64,000 bases of DNA from Pirellulaceae bacterium. Lineage in GTDB: Bacteria; Planctomycetota; Planctomycetia; Pirellulales; Pirellulaceae. Below, piece after piece: positions 24,368 to 33,149 of this stretch. Each line of letters begins with the position of its first letter. Positions within the stretch are counted from its first letter, which is position 1. Made by a program: the position numbers and the translations under genes. Where the stretch lies: positions 124,001 to 188,000 of the forward strand of contig JAHBXS010000001.1 in assembly GCA_019636375.1 (NCBI GenBank), written 5' to 3'. The notes beneath the pieces are model-generated. The model was not told where the DNA came from. It searched no databases and worked only from the letters and a program-made list of their open reading frames with translations.

Positions 24368-25795
24368 ATGACCAAACCATTGAAACTTGTTTTGTTATTT
24401 TTGTTTCTCCTCGTGGCCCCTTCTTTGAAGTTGGCGATTGCCCAAGAGGTCGGCGAACAGGTTGTGATTATTGAAAACTATGATACGAAGATCGTTGACA
24501 AAATCACGGGCCGGGTCAATTCGGGCGAGATTCACCGCCTAATTGGGGTGGAATCCTTAAATCAAACTCGATGGTTTCATGTCGAAGGAGTTCGCGGTTG
24601 GTTTCCGGGACGGATCGCCCTCTCGCTCAAGTCGGCTGAGCAGCACTTCTCTCAATTGTTGAGTCGCAACCCCCAAGACGCGAGTTCCTTGGTTGCCCGC
24701 GGCTCAATTCGTTTTGAATTAAACCGCCCTGATGAGGCCTTGGTTGATTTTGACAAAGCCCTTAAATTGAGTCCAAATTCTCCATTGATTCTCAACAATA
24801 TGGGGCGGGCTATGCGAGCGAGGGGAAGTCTACGCGAGTCTTTGGGGCTATTTTCCGAAGCGATTAGAATCGATCCTAAATACACTTTTGCCTACCATAA
24901 TCGCGGACTCGTATATTACGAACTTCAAGAGTACCAGCAGGCGATCCAGGATTTCAAAAAGGCTATTGAGCTAAACCCGAACGATCCGTGGTTCCATATC
25001 AATTGTGGCCATGCCCAACATGCAAACCAAGATGTCCCGTCGGCTTTGAAAAGCTATCAGGCGGCAGAAAAACTCAATCCGAAAATCCCCGAAATTTTCA
25101 TCGGTCGCAGTCATGTTTTCCTAGAACTCGACGATCTACCCCAGGCTTTGGCCGCGTCGAGCAAGGCCGTTGAGTTGGCACCTGCGGATGCTGTTGCCCA
25201 GAATTCACGCGGTTGGATTCACTTTAAAAATGGAAGCCTAGACCTTGCGAAAGCTGATTTTGATCGAGCGGTTGAGTTGGACCGCGAATTCCCCTTGCCC
25301 TACTCAAATCGAGGGATCACTCATACGGAACTGCGGAACTTCGATGCTGCGTTGCAGGACTTCCAGCGGGCGTTAGAACTACAACCGGATTCTGCGCTTG
25401 TATACTTCAATCGAGGAAACGCGTATTTTCATTCGGAACAATGGGATCTAGCGAAAGCCGACTATGAGAAGGCAGGTGAGCTTGCACAGGAAATGCCTGA
25501 AGCGATTGGAGGGCTCGCATGGTTTTTTGCCACCTGTCCGGAAGATTCCCACCGCGACTCCGAGCGTGCTTTGCTCTACTCGAAAAAATTAGAAGAAATT
25601 CAACCCGACGATGCGAAGACATTTCATATTCTCGCGGCTGCTTATGCCAACGCTGGGAATTTCCAAGAAGCCGAACTGAAGCTTGGTAAGGCCATCGAAT
25701 TGACCAAACCTTCTGAAGTCAAAGCTTTAACTCGATACAAATCCGACCTGAAGAAGGTTTCGAATCAACAGCCAATTCGATTCGGACAAGACTAA
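24368..25795 (+). CDS. Secreted TPR-repeat protein with N-terminal SH3-like region
   Basis: 475 residues from ATG 24368, where a signal peptide begins (MTKPLKLVLLFLFLLVAPSL, cleavage near AIAQ); the earlier in-frame start at 24320 lacks that layout. Residues 25-85 resemble an SH3-like domain (VVIIENYDTKIVDK... WFHVEGVRGWFPG). About nine TPR units follow, for example ALVDFDKALKLSPNSPLILN and AIQDFKKAIELNPNDPWFHI. TPR arrays bind partner proteins; this one acts outside the cytoplasm, but the partner is unknown. Its last 69 bases overlap the converging PilO-like gene. Confidence 0.87.
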   Translation: MTKPLKLVLLFLFLLVAPSLKLAIAQEVGEQVVIIENYDTKIVDKITGRVNSGEIHRLIGVESLNQTRWFHVEGVRGWFPGRIALSLKSAEQHFSQLLSRNPQDASSLVARGSIRFELNRPDEALVDFDKALKLSPNSPLILNNMGRAMRARGSLRESLGLFSEAIRIDPKYTFAYHNRGLVYYELQEYQQAIQDFKKAIELNPNDPWFHINCGHAQHANQDVPSALKSYQAAEKLNPKIPEIFIGRSHVFLELDDLPQALAASSKAVELAPADAVAQNSRGWIHFKNGSLDLAKADFDRAVELDREFPLPYSNRGITHTELRNFDAALQDFQRALELQPDSALVYFNRGNAYFHSEQWDLAKADYEKAGELAQEMPEAIGGLAWFFATCPEDSHRDSERALLYSKKLEEIQPDDAKTFHILAAAYANAGNFQEAELKLGKAIELTKPSEVKALTRYKSDLKKVSNQQPIRFGQD

Positions 25796-27370
25796 AGGCT
25801 TCCCTAAAATCGCCGTAAATTGATGAAAGCGCATTAGCAATTTATCGTCTTTGTCCTCTTCTGTGTCGTCCTCTTCTGTGTCGTCATCGTCTTTGTCGTC
25901 ATCGTCTTCGTCGTCTTCGTCGTCATCACCCATTTCGTCCTCTTCCAATTCGTCGTCGTCATTGACGCCGTCGTCATCGCCACTTTTTTCCTCGTCGTCA
26001 TCCTTTTTTTGATGGGTCTCATTTTCCGAACGTTTGCGGGCAACTTCGTCATCCTGTGTCGCGTTCGAATCAATTTCGTCATTTGTTCGAGCATCGTTTG
26101 GTAGAGATGTTGAAGTCTTCGACGTACTCGATTCAAAAGGTTGGTCTAATGTCGCGCCCAACCGATAGGTCAGGCGTTCGATTCCGGATTGTGTTTTTCG
26201 TTCAATGACGACTTGACGTCCTTCAATAGAAATCACCGTCCAAGTGCTATCGTCAAGCTTAAATGACTCACCAATTTTGACATGCATCATCCCGTTTTCA
26301 TTGGCTTTGTTGTTGACGAACAAAACATCTCCCGACCGACCGATCAAGTAAGTTGTTGTAGCGTATAGAAACTTTGGTTCGGGTTTGCGAGTTTCACGGG
26401 GACGAGCACGGGTAACGTCAATATTGACAGTTTTTTCAACGGTTTTTTGCGGGACACCAGAGTCCGTGACGGCAACCTTTAGTCGATACCGTCCCGGAAT
26501 AACTGCCGGTGCAAACACCGACGCCTCGCGAGCTTCGGGATTTCGCTGCACGAATTCAATGCCCGGCAAATTCGAATCGATGACTTCGAATTTAAGCAAG
26601 TCGTTTGGGTCATCGTCGTTCGCTTTCACCGAGAAATTGACGTTAACAGTATCTCGCCCTTCCGCGATTTCGAAACTTTCCTCCGAGGTCGTTATTCTCG
26701 GTGGCGTATTTGCAGGGCCGAAAAAATCACGGGCCAAAATTCTACGCATTTTCTCTTGAGAATCAGTTGTCGCCTCGCGAACCAATTCCAAAAACTCACG
26801 ACTGCTCGGAGCATCAACCAACCGTAGCAACTGGATGTCCAAGTCCAAACGCAGAGTCCGATCCGAGTCACGTCCTGCGGTTTTTTTGATTTCAATCGTC
26901 TTGATGCGGTGAAGGACATCAAGCCGATGAAATCGGTCCAGGAAATCGACAATTTGCTGAAGAGTGCCATTGGCCTTCACTTTGTAGGTGAATTCTTCGG
27001 CAACCGTTTCAGGTCGTTGGCCAACACCTGCGGTGATTGGGTTGCTGGAGCTAACCGAAGTGACGGAGTCTTGGCGAAGCTTGCTGTTTTCAATTTCTCG
27101 CTCCAACCAGTTTTGGTATTCTCGTCGCGACTGTTCATCCGCCGGCGCACTCAGATTTGCGTAGTACAAACGTCGTTCCTGAGCCTGAACCAGTTGAGCT
27201 ATTTTTTCTTGTTCATCCTGCACTTGATTCATCAAGCCGCGTTTTTCGGTCCGCAGCTTAAAGTAGTAACTGCTGAATGAATTCGCCATCCAAAAAACCA
27301 GCGCAATCGGCAGCAGGCCGCCAACGAGCATCGCCAGTTTTTTTTCCCGGGGTGACATGTTCTTAAACAT
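25727..27370 (-). CDS. PilO/GspM-like protein with cadherin-like region and acidic tail
   Basis: 547 residues from ATG 27370, last gene of the secretion operon. A short cytoplasmic start and one membrane helix (LAMLVGGLLPIALVFWMANSF) precede a coiled coil and a PilO-type ferredoxin-like domain (YKVKANGTLQQIVDFLDRFHRLDVLHRIKTIEI). Residues about 225-330 resemble a cadherin/dystroglycan-type domain (VKANDDDPNDLLKFEV). Residues about 455-510 are nearly all Asp and Glu. The final 38 residues overlap the opposing TPR gene and may be read-through sequence. Role inferred: inner-membrane assembly platform of the pseudopilus. Confidence 0.75.
   Translation of the reverse strand: MFKNMSPREKKLAMLVGGLLPIALVFWMANSFSSYYFKLRTEKRGLMNQVQDEQEKIAQLVQAQERRLYYANLSAPADEQSRREYQNWLEREIENSKLRQDSVTSVSSSNPITAGVGQRPETVAEEFTYKVKANGTLQQIVDFLDRFHRLDVLHRIKTIEIKKTAGRDSDRTLRLDLDIQLLRLVDAPSSREFLELVREATTDSQEKMRRILARDFFGPANTPPRITTSEESFEIAEGRDTVNVNFSVKANDDDPNDLLKFEVIDSNLPGIEFVQRNPEAREASVFAPAVIPGRYRLKVAVTDSGVPQKTVEKTVNIDVTRARPRETRKPEPKFLYATTTYLIGRSGDVLFVNNKANENGMMHVKIGESFKLDDSTWTVISIEGRQVVIERKTQSGIERLTYRLGATLDQPFESSTSKTSTSLPNDARTNDEIDSNATQDDEVARKRSENETHQKKDDDEEKSGDDDGVNDDDELEEDEMGDDDEDDEDDDDKDDDDTEEDDTEEDKDDKLLMRFHQFTAILGKPLVLSESNWLLIRNLLQVGFVSS
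25840..25990. repeat. Low-complexity Asp/Glu codon tract
   Basis: A run of GTC/ATC triplets (plus strand) encodes the acidic tail of the PilO-like protein. TCTTCTGTGTCGTC is repeated exactly at the left edge, and simple trinucleotide repetition makes this a likely site of length change by slippage. Confidence 0.75.
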
Positions 27371-27403
27371 GAGAACGACTTTCCTGAGTACAGTTTTGAG
27401 CGG

Positions 27404-28966
27404 CTATTCTGGTGAGGTGGTTTCGGACAGTTTTTGGGTGTCGCGTTGCAATCGCTCTAAGGCTCTTTTGGCAGCGGCTTCTTGAACTGCTCGCGTGCTT
27501 TCAAACACGTCGATATGTTTTGTTATTGGCCCCTCAATTTTGTAGGGGTAATCCGAGTTCTTGCTGTCATCATTTATCTTAAACGGCGGAACATAGTAAG
27601 GGCGTTCAGCAAGGCTGCTTTCGAGGGCCGCCTTGGCAAAAATCGTGCGGACATTTCCCACCAACGAAACTGTGGCCAACGACTGCCGCTGACTTCCTTG
27701 CGTCCCTCGTACCTCTTGCGAAATTCGGGCGTTAACGGAGTTCAAAACCACGTCATCACCCGTCTCAAGACGCCGACTCATCTCGGAGAATTCTTCCAGC
27801 CAATTGATACGTTCGGCATTCCACACGTCGATCGCTGCGACCTCTGCAATTCGCTGCGAGGCGCTTGCTTGATTGACAGGCTCAGTTGCGGTTTTGATGG
27901 TTTTCAATTCTTGCGTGAGTCGAGCGATCGCTTGTTTTTCAGAGTTTGCCAAATACCAACCAAATCCAACAAGGAACAATAAAACGGCCGCCGAAAGTGC
28001 CGCCCAAAGCAACATTCGCTTCTTGTCAAATTGTTTGACTTCAACTTTTCTGGGATTGTTAAAATCAACTTGCACGCGTTTGGGATCAATCAAAGAGAGT
28101 GCAGCTCCCAAAAGAGCGACGGAGTTTTCAATGGGTTCCGTTGTTTGACTTGGTAAACTTAACTGCGATTGCCTTAAATCAGAATCTGAAAGAATTTTAA
28201 CCGGTGCAATTTTTCCCAACCGCTGTTTAAGAACCGGATCGGCAGCGTTTGGACCGATCAGCACAACACGTTCAATCGTATCCGCTTCAAGCGTCTTGGG
28301 CGTCAAGAGAGCCGTTCGTTCGATTTCCACGACGGCTTCATTCGCAAGCTCGGCGGCGTCGCTTCCGCCCAGCAAAACGCTCCTCGTCGAACGCACCATG
28401 CCATCCTTCAAGATCAACACATCAAGCGTCTTGCCGGAGCGTTGCGCAAACAAGGTAATCCCATTTTCAGCAAGCTGACCCTCCACAGCAGCAGCTTGGC
28501 AAAACGTGCGCAATAGTAGTCGCCGAAGCTTTAACCCCAAGCTGTCAACAAGTTTAACAATTTCCGAATGTTGCGAACCTCGTAACGCAGTTGCCAAAAC
28601 CTTTCGTTCGACAGTCTCGTCATTCGAGAACGGAACAAAATCAAATGGCCACTGATCCGTTAACGTCGCAAACTCATTCCTCGCGACAAATCGCAACAGT
28701 TCTGGCAACTCTGCATTGGGAACCGGAGGGGTACTCATTTCCCGAATCTCAACGGACCGGCGATTCACAATGATATCGACATCTCCCTTGGAGATTCCTT
28801 GAGCGTTTAAGGCCAACCGAATTGAATCCGACTGTTTGCTCAGCGCCTCACTTTCATTTAGGGGGATGGTAAAAATTCGCGAGAACTTTGCCGACGTCAC
28901 AGAGGTAGTCACCTCTGCGACCCGCAACAGCCCTTCGTCGATCTCAATAATGATTCTTTTGGCCAT
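27404..28966 (-). CDS. PilM-PilN-like fusion (GspL-type) assembly protein
   Basis: 520 residues from ATG 28966. The N-terminal 300 residues form an actin-like PilM/GspL cytoplasmic domain (MAKRIIIEIDEGLLRVAEVT; ERVVLIGPNAADPVL; SVALLGAALSLI). One membrane helix follows at about 317-343 (LLWAALSAAVLLFLVGFGWYL), then a periplasmic coiled coil and a PilN-like domain. PilM and PilN are separate proteins in type IV pili and fused in GspL, so this is a GspL-like arrangement. With the PilO-like neighbour it would connect the GspE ATPase to the pseudopilus base. Confidence 0.8.
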   Translation of the reverse strand: MAKRIIIEIDEGLLRVAEVTTSVTSAKFSRIFTIPLNESEALSKQSDSIRLALNAQGISKGDVDIIVNRRSVEIREMSTPPVPNAELPELLRFVARNEFATLTDQWPFDFVPFSNDETVERKVLATALRGSQHSEIVKLVDSLGLKLRRLLLRTFCQAAAVEGQLAENGITLFAQRSGKTLDVLILKDGMVRSTRSVLLGGSDAAELANEAVVEIERTALLTPKTLEADTIERVVLIGPNAADPVLKQRLGKIAPVKILSDSDLRQSQLSLPSQTTEPIENSVALLGAALSLIDPKRVQVDFNNPRKVEVKQFDKKRMLLWAALSAAVLLFLVGFGWYLANSEKQAIARLTQELKTIKTATEPVNQASASQRIAEVAAIDVWNAERINWLEEFSEMSRRLETGDDVVLNSVNARISQEVRGTQGSQRQSLATVSLVGNVRTIFAKAALESSLAERPYYVPPFKINDDSKNSDYPYKIEGPITKHIDVFESTRAVQEAAAKRALERLQRDTQKLSETTSPE

Positions 28967-28970
28967 GATT

Positions 28971-30530
28971 TTACCTAGTTAATCCAACCCCTAATACATC
29001 TAAAGAGTATCCGCTTTGAAGGTGACTTTTGTCCCTCCAGAATAAAATTCTAGGAATTGACACGGTCGTATCAATTATGACTTCCGCCCGGTTAGTTCCT
29101 ATACCGTCATCAAAAAATCCGACAACTTCTGCCTGATAAACGTCTCCGCGAGCACAAATAAACGGTAACATCGTTCGCATCGTGGTCAAATCGACGATTC
29201 CTTCGACCAGCAGCCATGTTTCAAACTGGCGATTCAGGTCCGCTCCGTTGGGGTCATCCAACTCGAATTCGCGGACTTGAATGATCCGGTCAAGAGCCTC
29301 TTCGGTCATCCCTGGTACCCCGGCCAAGATCAACCGCGAGGCCTGCATGACGTTGATACGACCCGGAATCGTGTCCCCCTCAAAAGTCGTCGCATTGCTC
29401 ATCAAGATCGGCAAATTGAAACCGAGCGACCCCAGCGTTATTGGTGACCGAACCACAAGAGTCTTTTCTGGATCCTCCGGATCCTCGACGGTCGTAAACG
29501 CATCGACAAGGTCAAGGATCTGCGTAAAGGTGAATGCTGCTTCTTTCGTCGTGTCGACTACAAATGGAGCACTGGCCCTGACGGCATTTGCTTCCTCTTC
29601 TTCGTCAGGAGTGTATGGGCCATTAATTCGATATTGAATAATAAATTTGGACCATTCCTCATTAAAGCTACCTCGCAAATCGGTGTACAACTGATCCAAA
29701 CTTTGGTTGTTCAAATTGACTCGTTTTAATCTTTCGGAGTTGAGGTTGCTTTCCTTGCTGAACAGCGTCAGATAGTTTGCCCAACCCAACATCATGTCGG
29801 TATCAATTCCACTTGCGTCTCCCAATTCATGATCGTCGATGATTCCATTCCGATTAGAGTCAGCGCCGAACAACAATTGAGCTGTCACGTCTCGCACGAG
29901 CAGTAGTTCGTCGATGCTGTCCAAGGGACCATTTTTGGCAGCGTACGGTGGACGCTTCCCTGAGTAGTAGCCCGATTCGCAACCGTAATCCCGAGTGTCA
30001 TCATCTGAGTCGATAAAATCGATGATCGCGTCCGCAATTTCTTCCGTCATCTGCGGCAGAGTCATTAGGAGTTGGCGCGCCCCACCCGGATACCAATTGT
30101 CAACAAACGGCAGAGTATTAAGGTTGATCTTTGTTGATTCATTCACAAGGCCATATCGAAACCCTGCCGGACTCCCATTGTTGTCCATGTTCGGTGCTAC
30201 AATCGTGAAACGCCCGATCAACTCCGGATCGTTGGGGTCAACCCCAACGACCACTCCTTGGAAGCCCATCATCGTCGGATTGTCCCAGACCCCTCCCCGT
30301 TCGCGAACGGTGGCGAAGTCGCCTGCTAAATAAAGTCGGGCATAGTCAACGCCTGAATCGACCAGATATTTAGATTGTACTTGCCGTCCAAGCAATCGTG
30401 CCGAAGCGTCTTCGGACATCATCAGGCTCGTGAAGGCGTAAGCCGCCAGGCTGAGCATTACAATTACCACCAAAACGAGTAGCAGCAAAAATCCTTGTCG
30501 GCGTTTTGCGTTTAAGCGCGCGTGCATCAC
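28971..30530 (-). CDS. gspK: Type II secretion minor pseudopilin GspK
   Basis: 519 residues from ATG 30530, sharing ATGA with gspJ. A short basic leader (MMHARLNAKRRQG) is followed by the pilin helix FLLLLVLVVIVMLSLAAYAF; the absence of Glu at position +5 is typical of GspK. The large soluble domain has YLVDSGVDYARLYL, LPFVDNWYPGG and INLNTLP, VNLNNQSL and INVMQASR saposin/helix-hairpin elements seen in GspK. It is longer than the usual 320-350 residues. GspK caps the pseudopilus tip. Confidence 0.88.
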   Translation of the reverse strand: MMHARLNAKRRQGFLLLLVLVVIVMLSLAAYAFTSLMMSEDASARLLGRQVQSKYLVDSGVDYARLYLAGDFATVRERGGVWDNPTMMGFQGVVVGVDPNDPELIGRFTIVAPNMDNNGSPAGFRYGLVNESTKINLNTLPFVDNWYPGGARQLLMTLPQMTEEIADAIIDFIDSDDDTRDYGCESGYYSGKRPPYAAKNGPLDSIDELLLVRDVTAQLLFGADSNRNGIIDDHELGDASGIDTDMMLGWANYLTLFSKESNLNSERLKRVNLNNQSLDQLYTDLRGSFNEEWSKFIIQYRINGPYTPDEEEEANAVRASAPFVVDTTKEAAFTFTQILDLVDAFTTVEDPEDPEKTLVVRSPITLGSLGFNLPILMSNATTFEGDTIPGRINVMQASRLILAGVPGMTEEALDRIIQVREFELDDPNGADLNRQFETWLLVEGIVDLTTMRTMLPFICARGDVYQAEVVGFFDDGIGTNRAEVIIDTTVSIPRILFWRDKSHLQSGYSLDVLGVGLTR

Positions 30531-31441
30531 TCACCCTCCGCTGGAGCTTCGGCAGCAGGCAAATGCACGACCAAACGATGCGTTTCCAAATCTAACAAGT
30601 CGTTAAATGAAAACTGCCGGTCCAAAGCCGTACGGTTCGGATCGAAAATTACGGTGAGTTCAATCGCTAATGGAAATCCGCCGGTATCTTCAGAGTTCCA
30701 GGAGGTATTCCAATCGGATCCATCAAAGTAACGAAAACGGATTTCGATGATCTCCGGAGCTAAAAGCGTCGCGTATTGATCAACTTGTAAACTTTGCGCA
30801 CCCGAGTCACCGTTATAAGCCGCAACCGCGCGATCAATCTGTCTTCGATACAGACCTCCCAATGCAGAAATCCTTGGCTCGAACTCAGTTGCCATTCCAA
30901 ATACGGGAGGGTTTGGCGAAACAAAAAACGATACGGTCTTAACATCTGAACCGGTTTCCGAGCCCACATCGCCGCCCGTTAGCAATGCATGATATTGGTC
31001 GAGGCGTGGTAAGCGGCTTATATCAATTGAGAGCGTCGAGGCATCCCCGACTAGCGTCGGGCGATATGCCCCAGAGTCTTCTGATTCGGTGCCTGATTCG
31101 GCTCCTGATTCGGACTCTGCCGCTTCCTCCTCGCCTTCACCGCCACCCATGCCCGGCAATACTCCGGCCAGTTCCTGAGTCATCGACAGATTCTCGATTC
31201 CAGAAACATCGATCGCTTTGTATTGCAAACCAGCCCTCACATCACTGGCCATCATCATTAAGACGCTGCGAACTACTTGCTTTTGTTCCAGCGATCGTTG
31301 GTGCCTATTAAGGTTGAGCAGAAATACATTGATTGCTGCGGTAATCGCAGCGACGACAATTACCGCCAGGGCCAAAGCTAAAATGATTTCCAGCAACGAA
31401 TACGCAGCACGATGATGATTCTGTGAAGGTCTATTCTTCAT
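30527..31441 (-). CDS. gspJ: Prepilin-type minor pseudopilin GspJ-like
   Basis: 304 residues from ATG 31441. Type III signal: a basic leader then A-YSLLEIILALALAVIVVAAI with Glu at +5. The soluble domain is interrupted by a Gly/Glu/Ser-rich linker (about residues 95-120, SGAESGTESEDSG). The end RLVVHLPAAEAPAEGE is acidic. Position between gspI and gspK and the pattern EIRFRYFDGSDWNTSW support GspJ. It overlaps gspK by four bases. Confidence 0.82.
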   Translation of the reverse strand: MKNRPSQNHHRAAYSLLEIILALALAVIVVAAITAAINVFLLNLNRHQRSLEQKQVVRSVLMMMASDVRAGLQYKAIDVSGIENLSMTQELAGVLPGMGGGEGEEEAAESESGAESGTESEDSGAYRPTLVGDASTLSIDISRLPRLDQYHALLTGGDVGSETGSDVKTVSFFVSPNPPVFGMATEFEPRISALGGLYRRQIDRAVAAYNGDSGAQSLQVDQYATLLAPEIIEIRFRYFDGSDWNTSWNSEDTGGFPLAIELTVIFDPNRTALDRQFSFNDLLDLETHRLVVHLPAAEAPAEGE

Positions 31442-31444
31442 GGC

Positions 31445-31852
31445 CTACGGAGCCTCATCGGGATTGAAGTCTGGATCGGGCATGAACCGGACGATTGACA
31501 TCGAGATGGGAGCTGTTGAATTCGACGATTGTCGAACCGTCACGGTTACCGTCAGAAGGCCGAGTTGAATCGACGGCTGTACATCCACTGAGAAATTCCA
31601 ATTTGGATTTTCCGGCATGCTACTCATCCCAGAACTCTGAACCGCCAGGGCTCCCGCAGCGATCTCGGCCATCTTCGCGTCACATAACAACGCTGCTTCG
31701 GTTCGCAATCGTCCCGAGATTGCGGCCCGGTAGCCGACATTGAGTAGCTCAACAATCGCTACCATTGAAACTCCTAGGATCGCAATCGCGAGCACCACTT
31801 CAAGCAGGGACAAACCTGACTTCGGAAAATGTGGTTGACGTATGGTTCTCAT
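31445..31852 (-). CDS. gspI: Minor pseudopilin GspI-like
   Basis: 135 residues from ATG 31852, overlapping gspH by four bases. Leader MRTIRQPHFPKSG, then LSLLEVVLAIAILGVSMVAIVEL with Glu at +5. The short domain with AALLCDAKMAEIAAGAL fits GspI, which follows GspH and precedes GspJ in type II operons. Three bases separate it from gspJ. Confidence 0.82.
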   Translation of the reverse strand: MRTIRQPHFPKSGLSLLEVVLAIAILGVSMVAIVELLNVGYRAAISGRLRTEAALLCDAKMAEIAAGALAVQSSGMSSMPENPNWNFSVDVQPSIQLGLLTVTVTVRQSSNSTAPISMSIVRFMPDPDFNPDEAP

Positions 31853-32451
31853 CGCTGCCCTTCTTCCATCAGCGAAACTCGTGAGGTTCCGGTCAAACTT
31901 CGCAGGACAACTTGTTTCATTTCACCACGATCATTCACCAAAATGACACGAGCATCTTGACAAGTTCCATCGGGGTAGAACAAAACGGGGCGGACGCCAG
32001 AATTCCCCCCTCCTCCGGCGGTCATGCTCTCAAATTCAGATCGGGAATTTGCAACCGCTTCGGCAGCCGCAAATCGAACGCTGCGCGGTAAGACTCCGTC
32101 GTCACTTACTAGATTAGTTGTCATGTCAAACTCTTGCTGGCCCATCGACATCACACGAGGATCATTTGCTAATTTGTCAAAATCCTGCACCACCATCCGG
32201 TTGCCGCCTGGAGCAAACAACAGAGCCTGGACCTTCCCACTACGAATCGCTCTAACTCGGGCGCGAGCCATTTCCGCCCGTACCATATCACAGCCCTTGT
32301 CCAACCCTTGTCCCGAAACTGCACGCAATAGAGCGGGGCTTGAAAGACTGGCCACTAAAATCAAAATTCCCAGAACCAAAATGAGTTCCAGTAATGTGAA
32401 TGCGTTTCGCCTGATATATGACCGTCGTGCATATTCGCGGCCGCACCTCAA
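31849..32451 (-). CDS. gspH: Minor pseudopilin GspH-like
   Basis: 200 residues if TTG 32451 is the start. The frame is open to 32598, but a strong terminator hairpin (32554-32590) lies in that extension, so translation must begin after it. GTG 32523 is an alternative. The leader MRCGREYARRSYIRRNA precedes FTLLELILVLGILILVASLS, Glu at +5. The domain has AEMARARVRAIRSGKVQALLF and VRPVLFYPDGTCQDA, the GspH pattern. It begins the minor-pseudopilin run H-I-J-K with overlapping genes. Confidence 0.8.
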   Translation of the reverse strand: MRCGREYARRSYIRRNAFTLLELILVLGILILVASLSSPALLRAVSGQGLDKGCDMVRAEMARARVRAIRSGKVQALLFAPGGNRMVVQDFDKLANDPRVMSMGQQEFDMTTNLVSDDGVLPRSVRFAAAEAVANSRSEFESMTAGGGGNSGVRPVLFYPDGTCQDARVILVNDRGEMKQVVLRSLTGTSRVSLMEEGQR

Positions 32452-32553
32452 CGTCCCGCCGAACTCGCGAGTCGATGGATCGCGAGTTGATGTGGTTTTG
32501 AATTGGTTACGATTTGAGGACACGATGCAAAATTTTGGAAGATATGTGTAATA

Positions 32554-32590
32554 CAAAAAAACGACCAAACCCGCTCGCGGAATCTGGTCG
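32554..32590 (-). terminator. Intrinsic terminator between gspG and gspH
   Basis: On the minus strand CGACCAGATTCCGC-GAG-CGGGTTTGGTCG is followed by seven T residues. Stem and T-tract lie 30 bases after the gspG stop. It should reduce transcription into the minor pseudopilins and so keep the major pseudopilin in excess. Confidence 0.75.
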
Positions 32591-32619
32591 CTAAACAATT
32601 TAATTCACGAAACGCGAGG

Positions 32620-33057
32620 CTATCGACCGGCGTTTGGGTCAACGTCGTCCGCCGATCCCATTTGACCATCCGGGCCGTTCGACGTGATGTTAACGATGTC
32701 GTTCATTTCGTCGGCCGAGTAATTAAAAGGAAACCCCCAAGGATCCAAGGGGACTCGCCCGTCTTGCAAATAGGGGCCCCGCCATTGTTGCGGAGTCATT
32801 CCTGAAGGAACTGTGACCAAATCATTTAACGAAGCCGGATAACGTCCGACATTAAGTTTGAACATTCGGCATTGCTGTTTCAAAGTCGCGATTTGAGTCA
32901 ATGCGGCGTCTCGTTGTGAGTTGCGTTGAACTTGCATCACGCCCACCACAGCCAACGAGGATAAAAGAACCAGGATCGCCATCACCAAGATCAGTTCCAA
33001 CAAAGTGAAACCGGCGCGGCGTCGGCGTAAACCTCGGCGTGAATGCTTCATCATCAT
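32620..33057 (-). CDS. gspG: Major pseudopilin GspG
   Basis: 145 residues from ATG 33057, the first of three consecutive ATGs, with GGGAG at good spacing; the frame extends to 33102 without a better start. Leader MMMKHSRRGLRRRRAG, then FTLLELILVMAILVLLSSLA with Glu at +5. The C-terminal half YPASLNDLVTVP..., GPYL, VPLDPWGFPFNY and ITSNGPDGQMGSADDV is the calcium-binding GspG fold. It polymerises into the periplasmic pseudopilus. A strong terminator follows. Confidence 0.94.
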   Translation of the reverse strand: MMMKHSRRGLRRRRAGFTLLELILVMAILVLLSSLAVVGVMQVQRNSQRDAALTQIATLKQQCRMFKLNVGRYPASLNDLVTVPSGMTPQQWRGPYLQDGRVPLDPWGFPFNYSADEMNDIVNITSNGPDGQMGSADDVDPNAGR

Positions 33058-33149
33058 TATTTTTCTCCCAAGAAATCTTTTGTGTTTTGGCCCAGTCGTC
33101 AAACTTGAGGCCCTGTGTAGTTTATTTCGCTTTTACTTGCCCAATTGGA

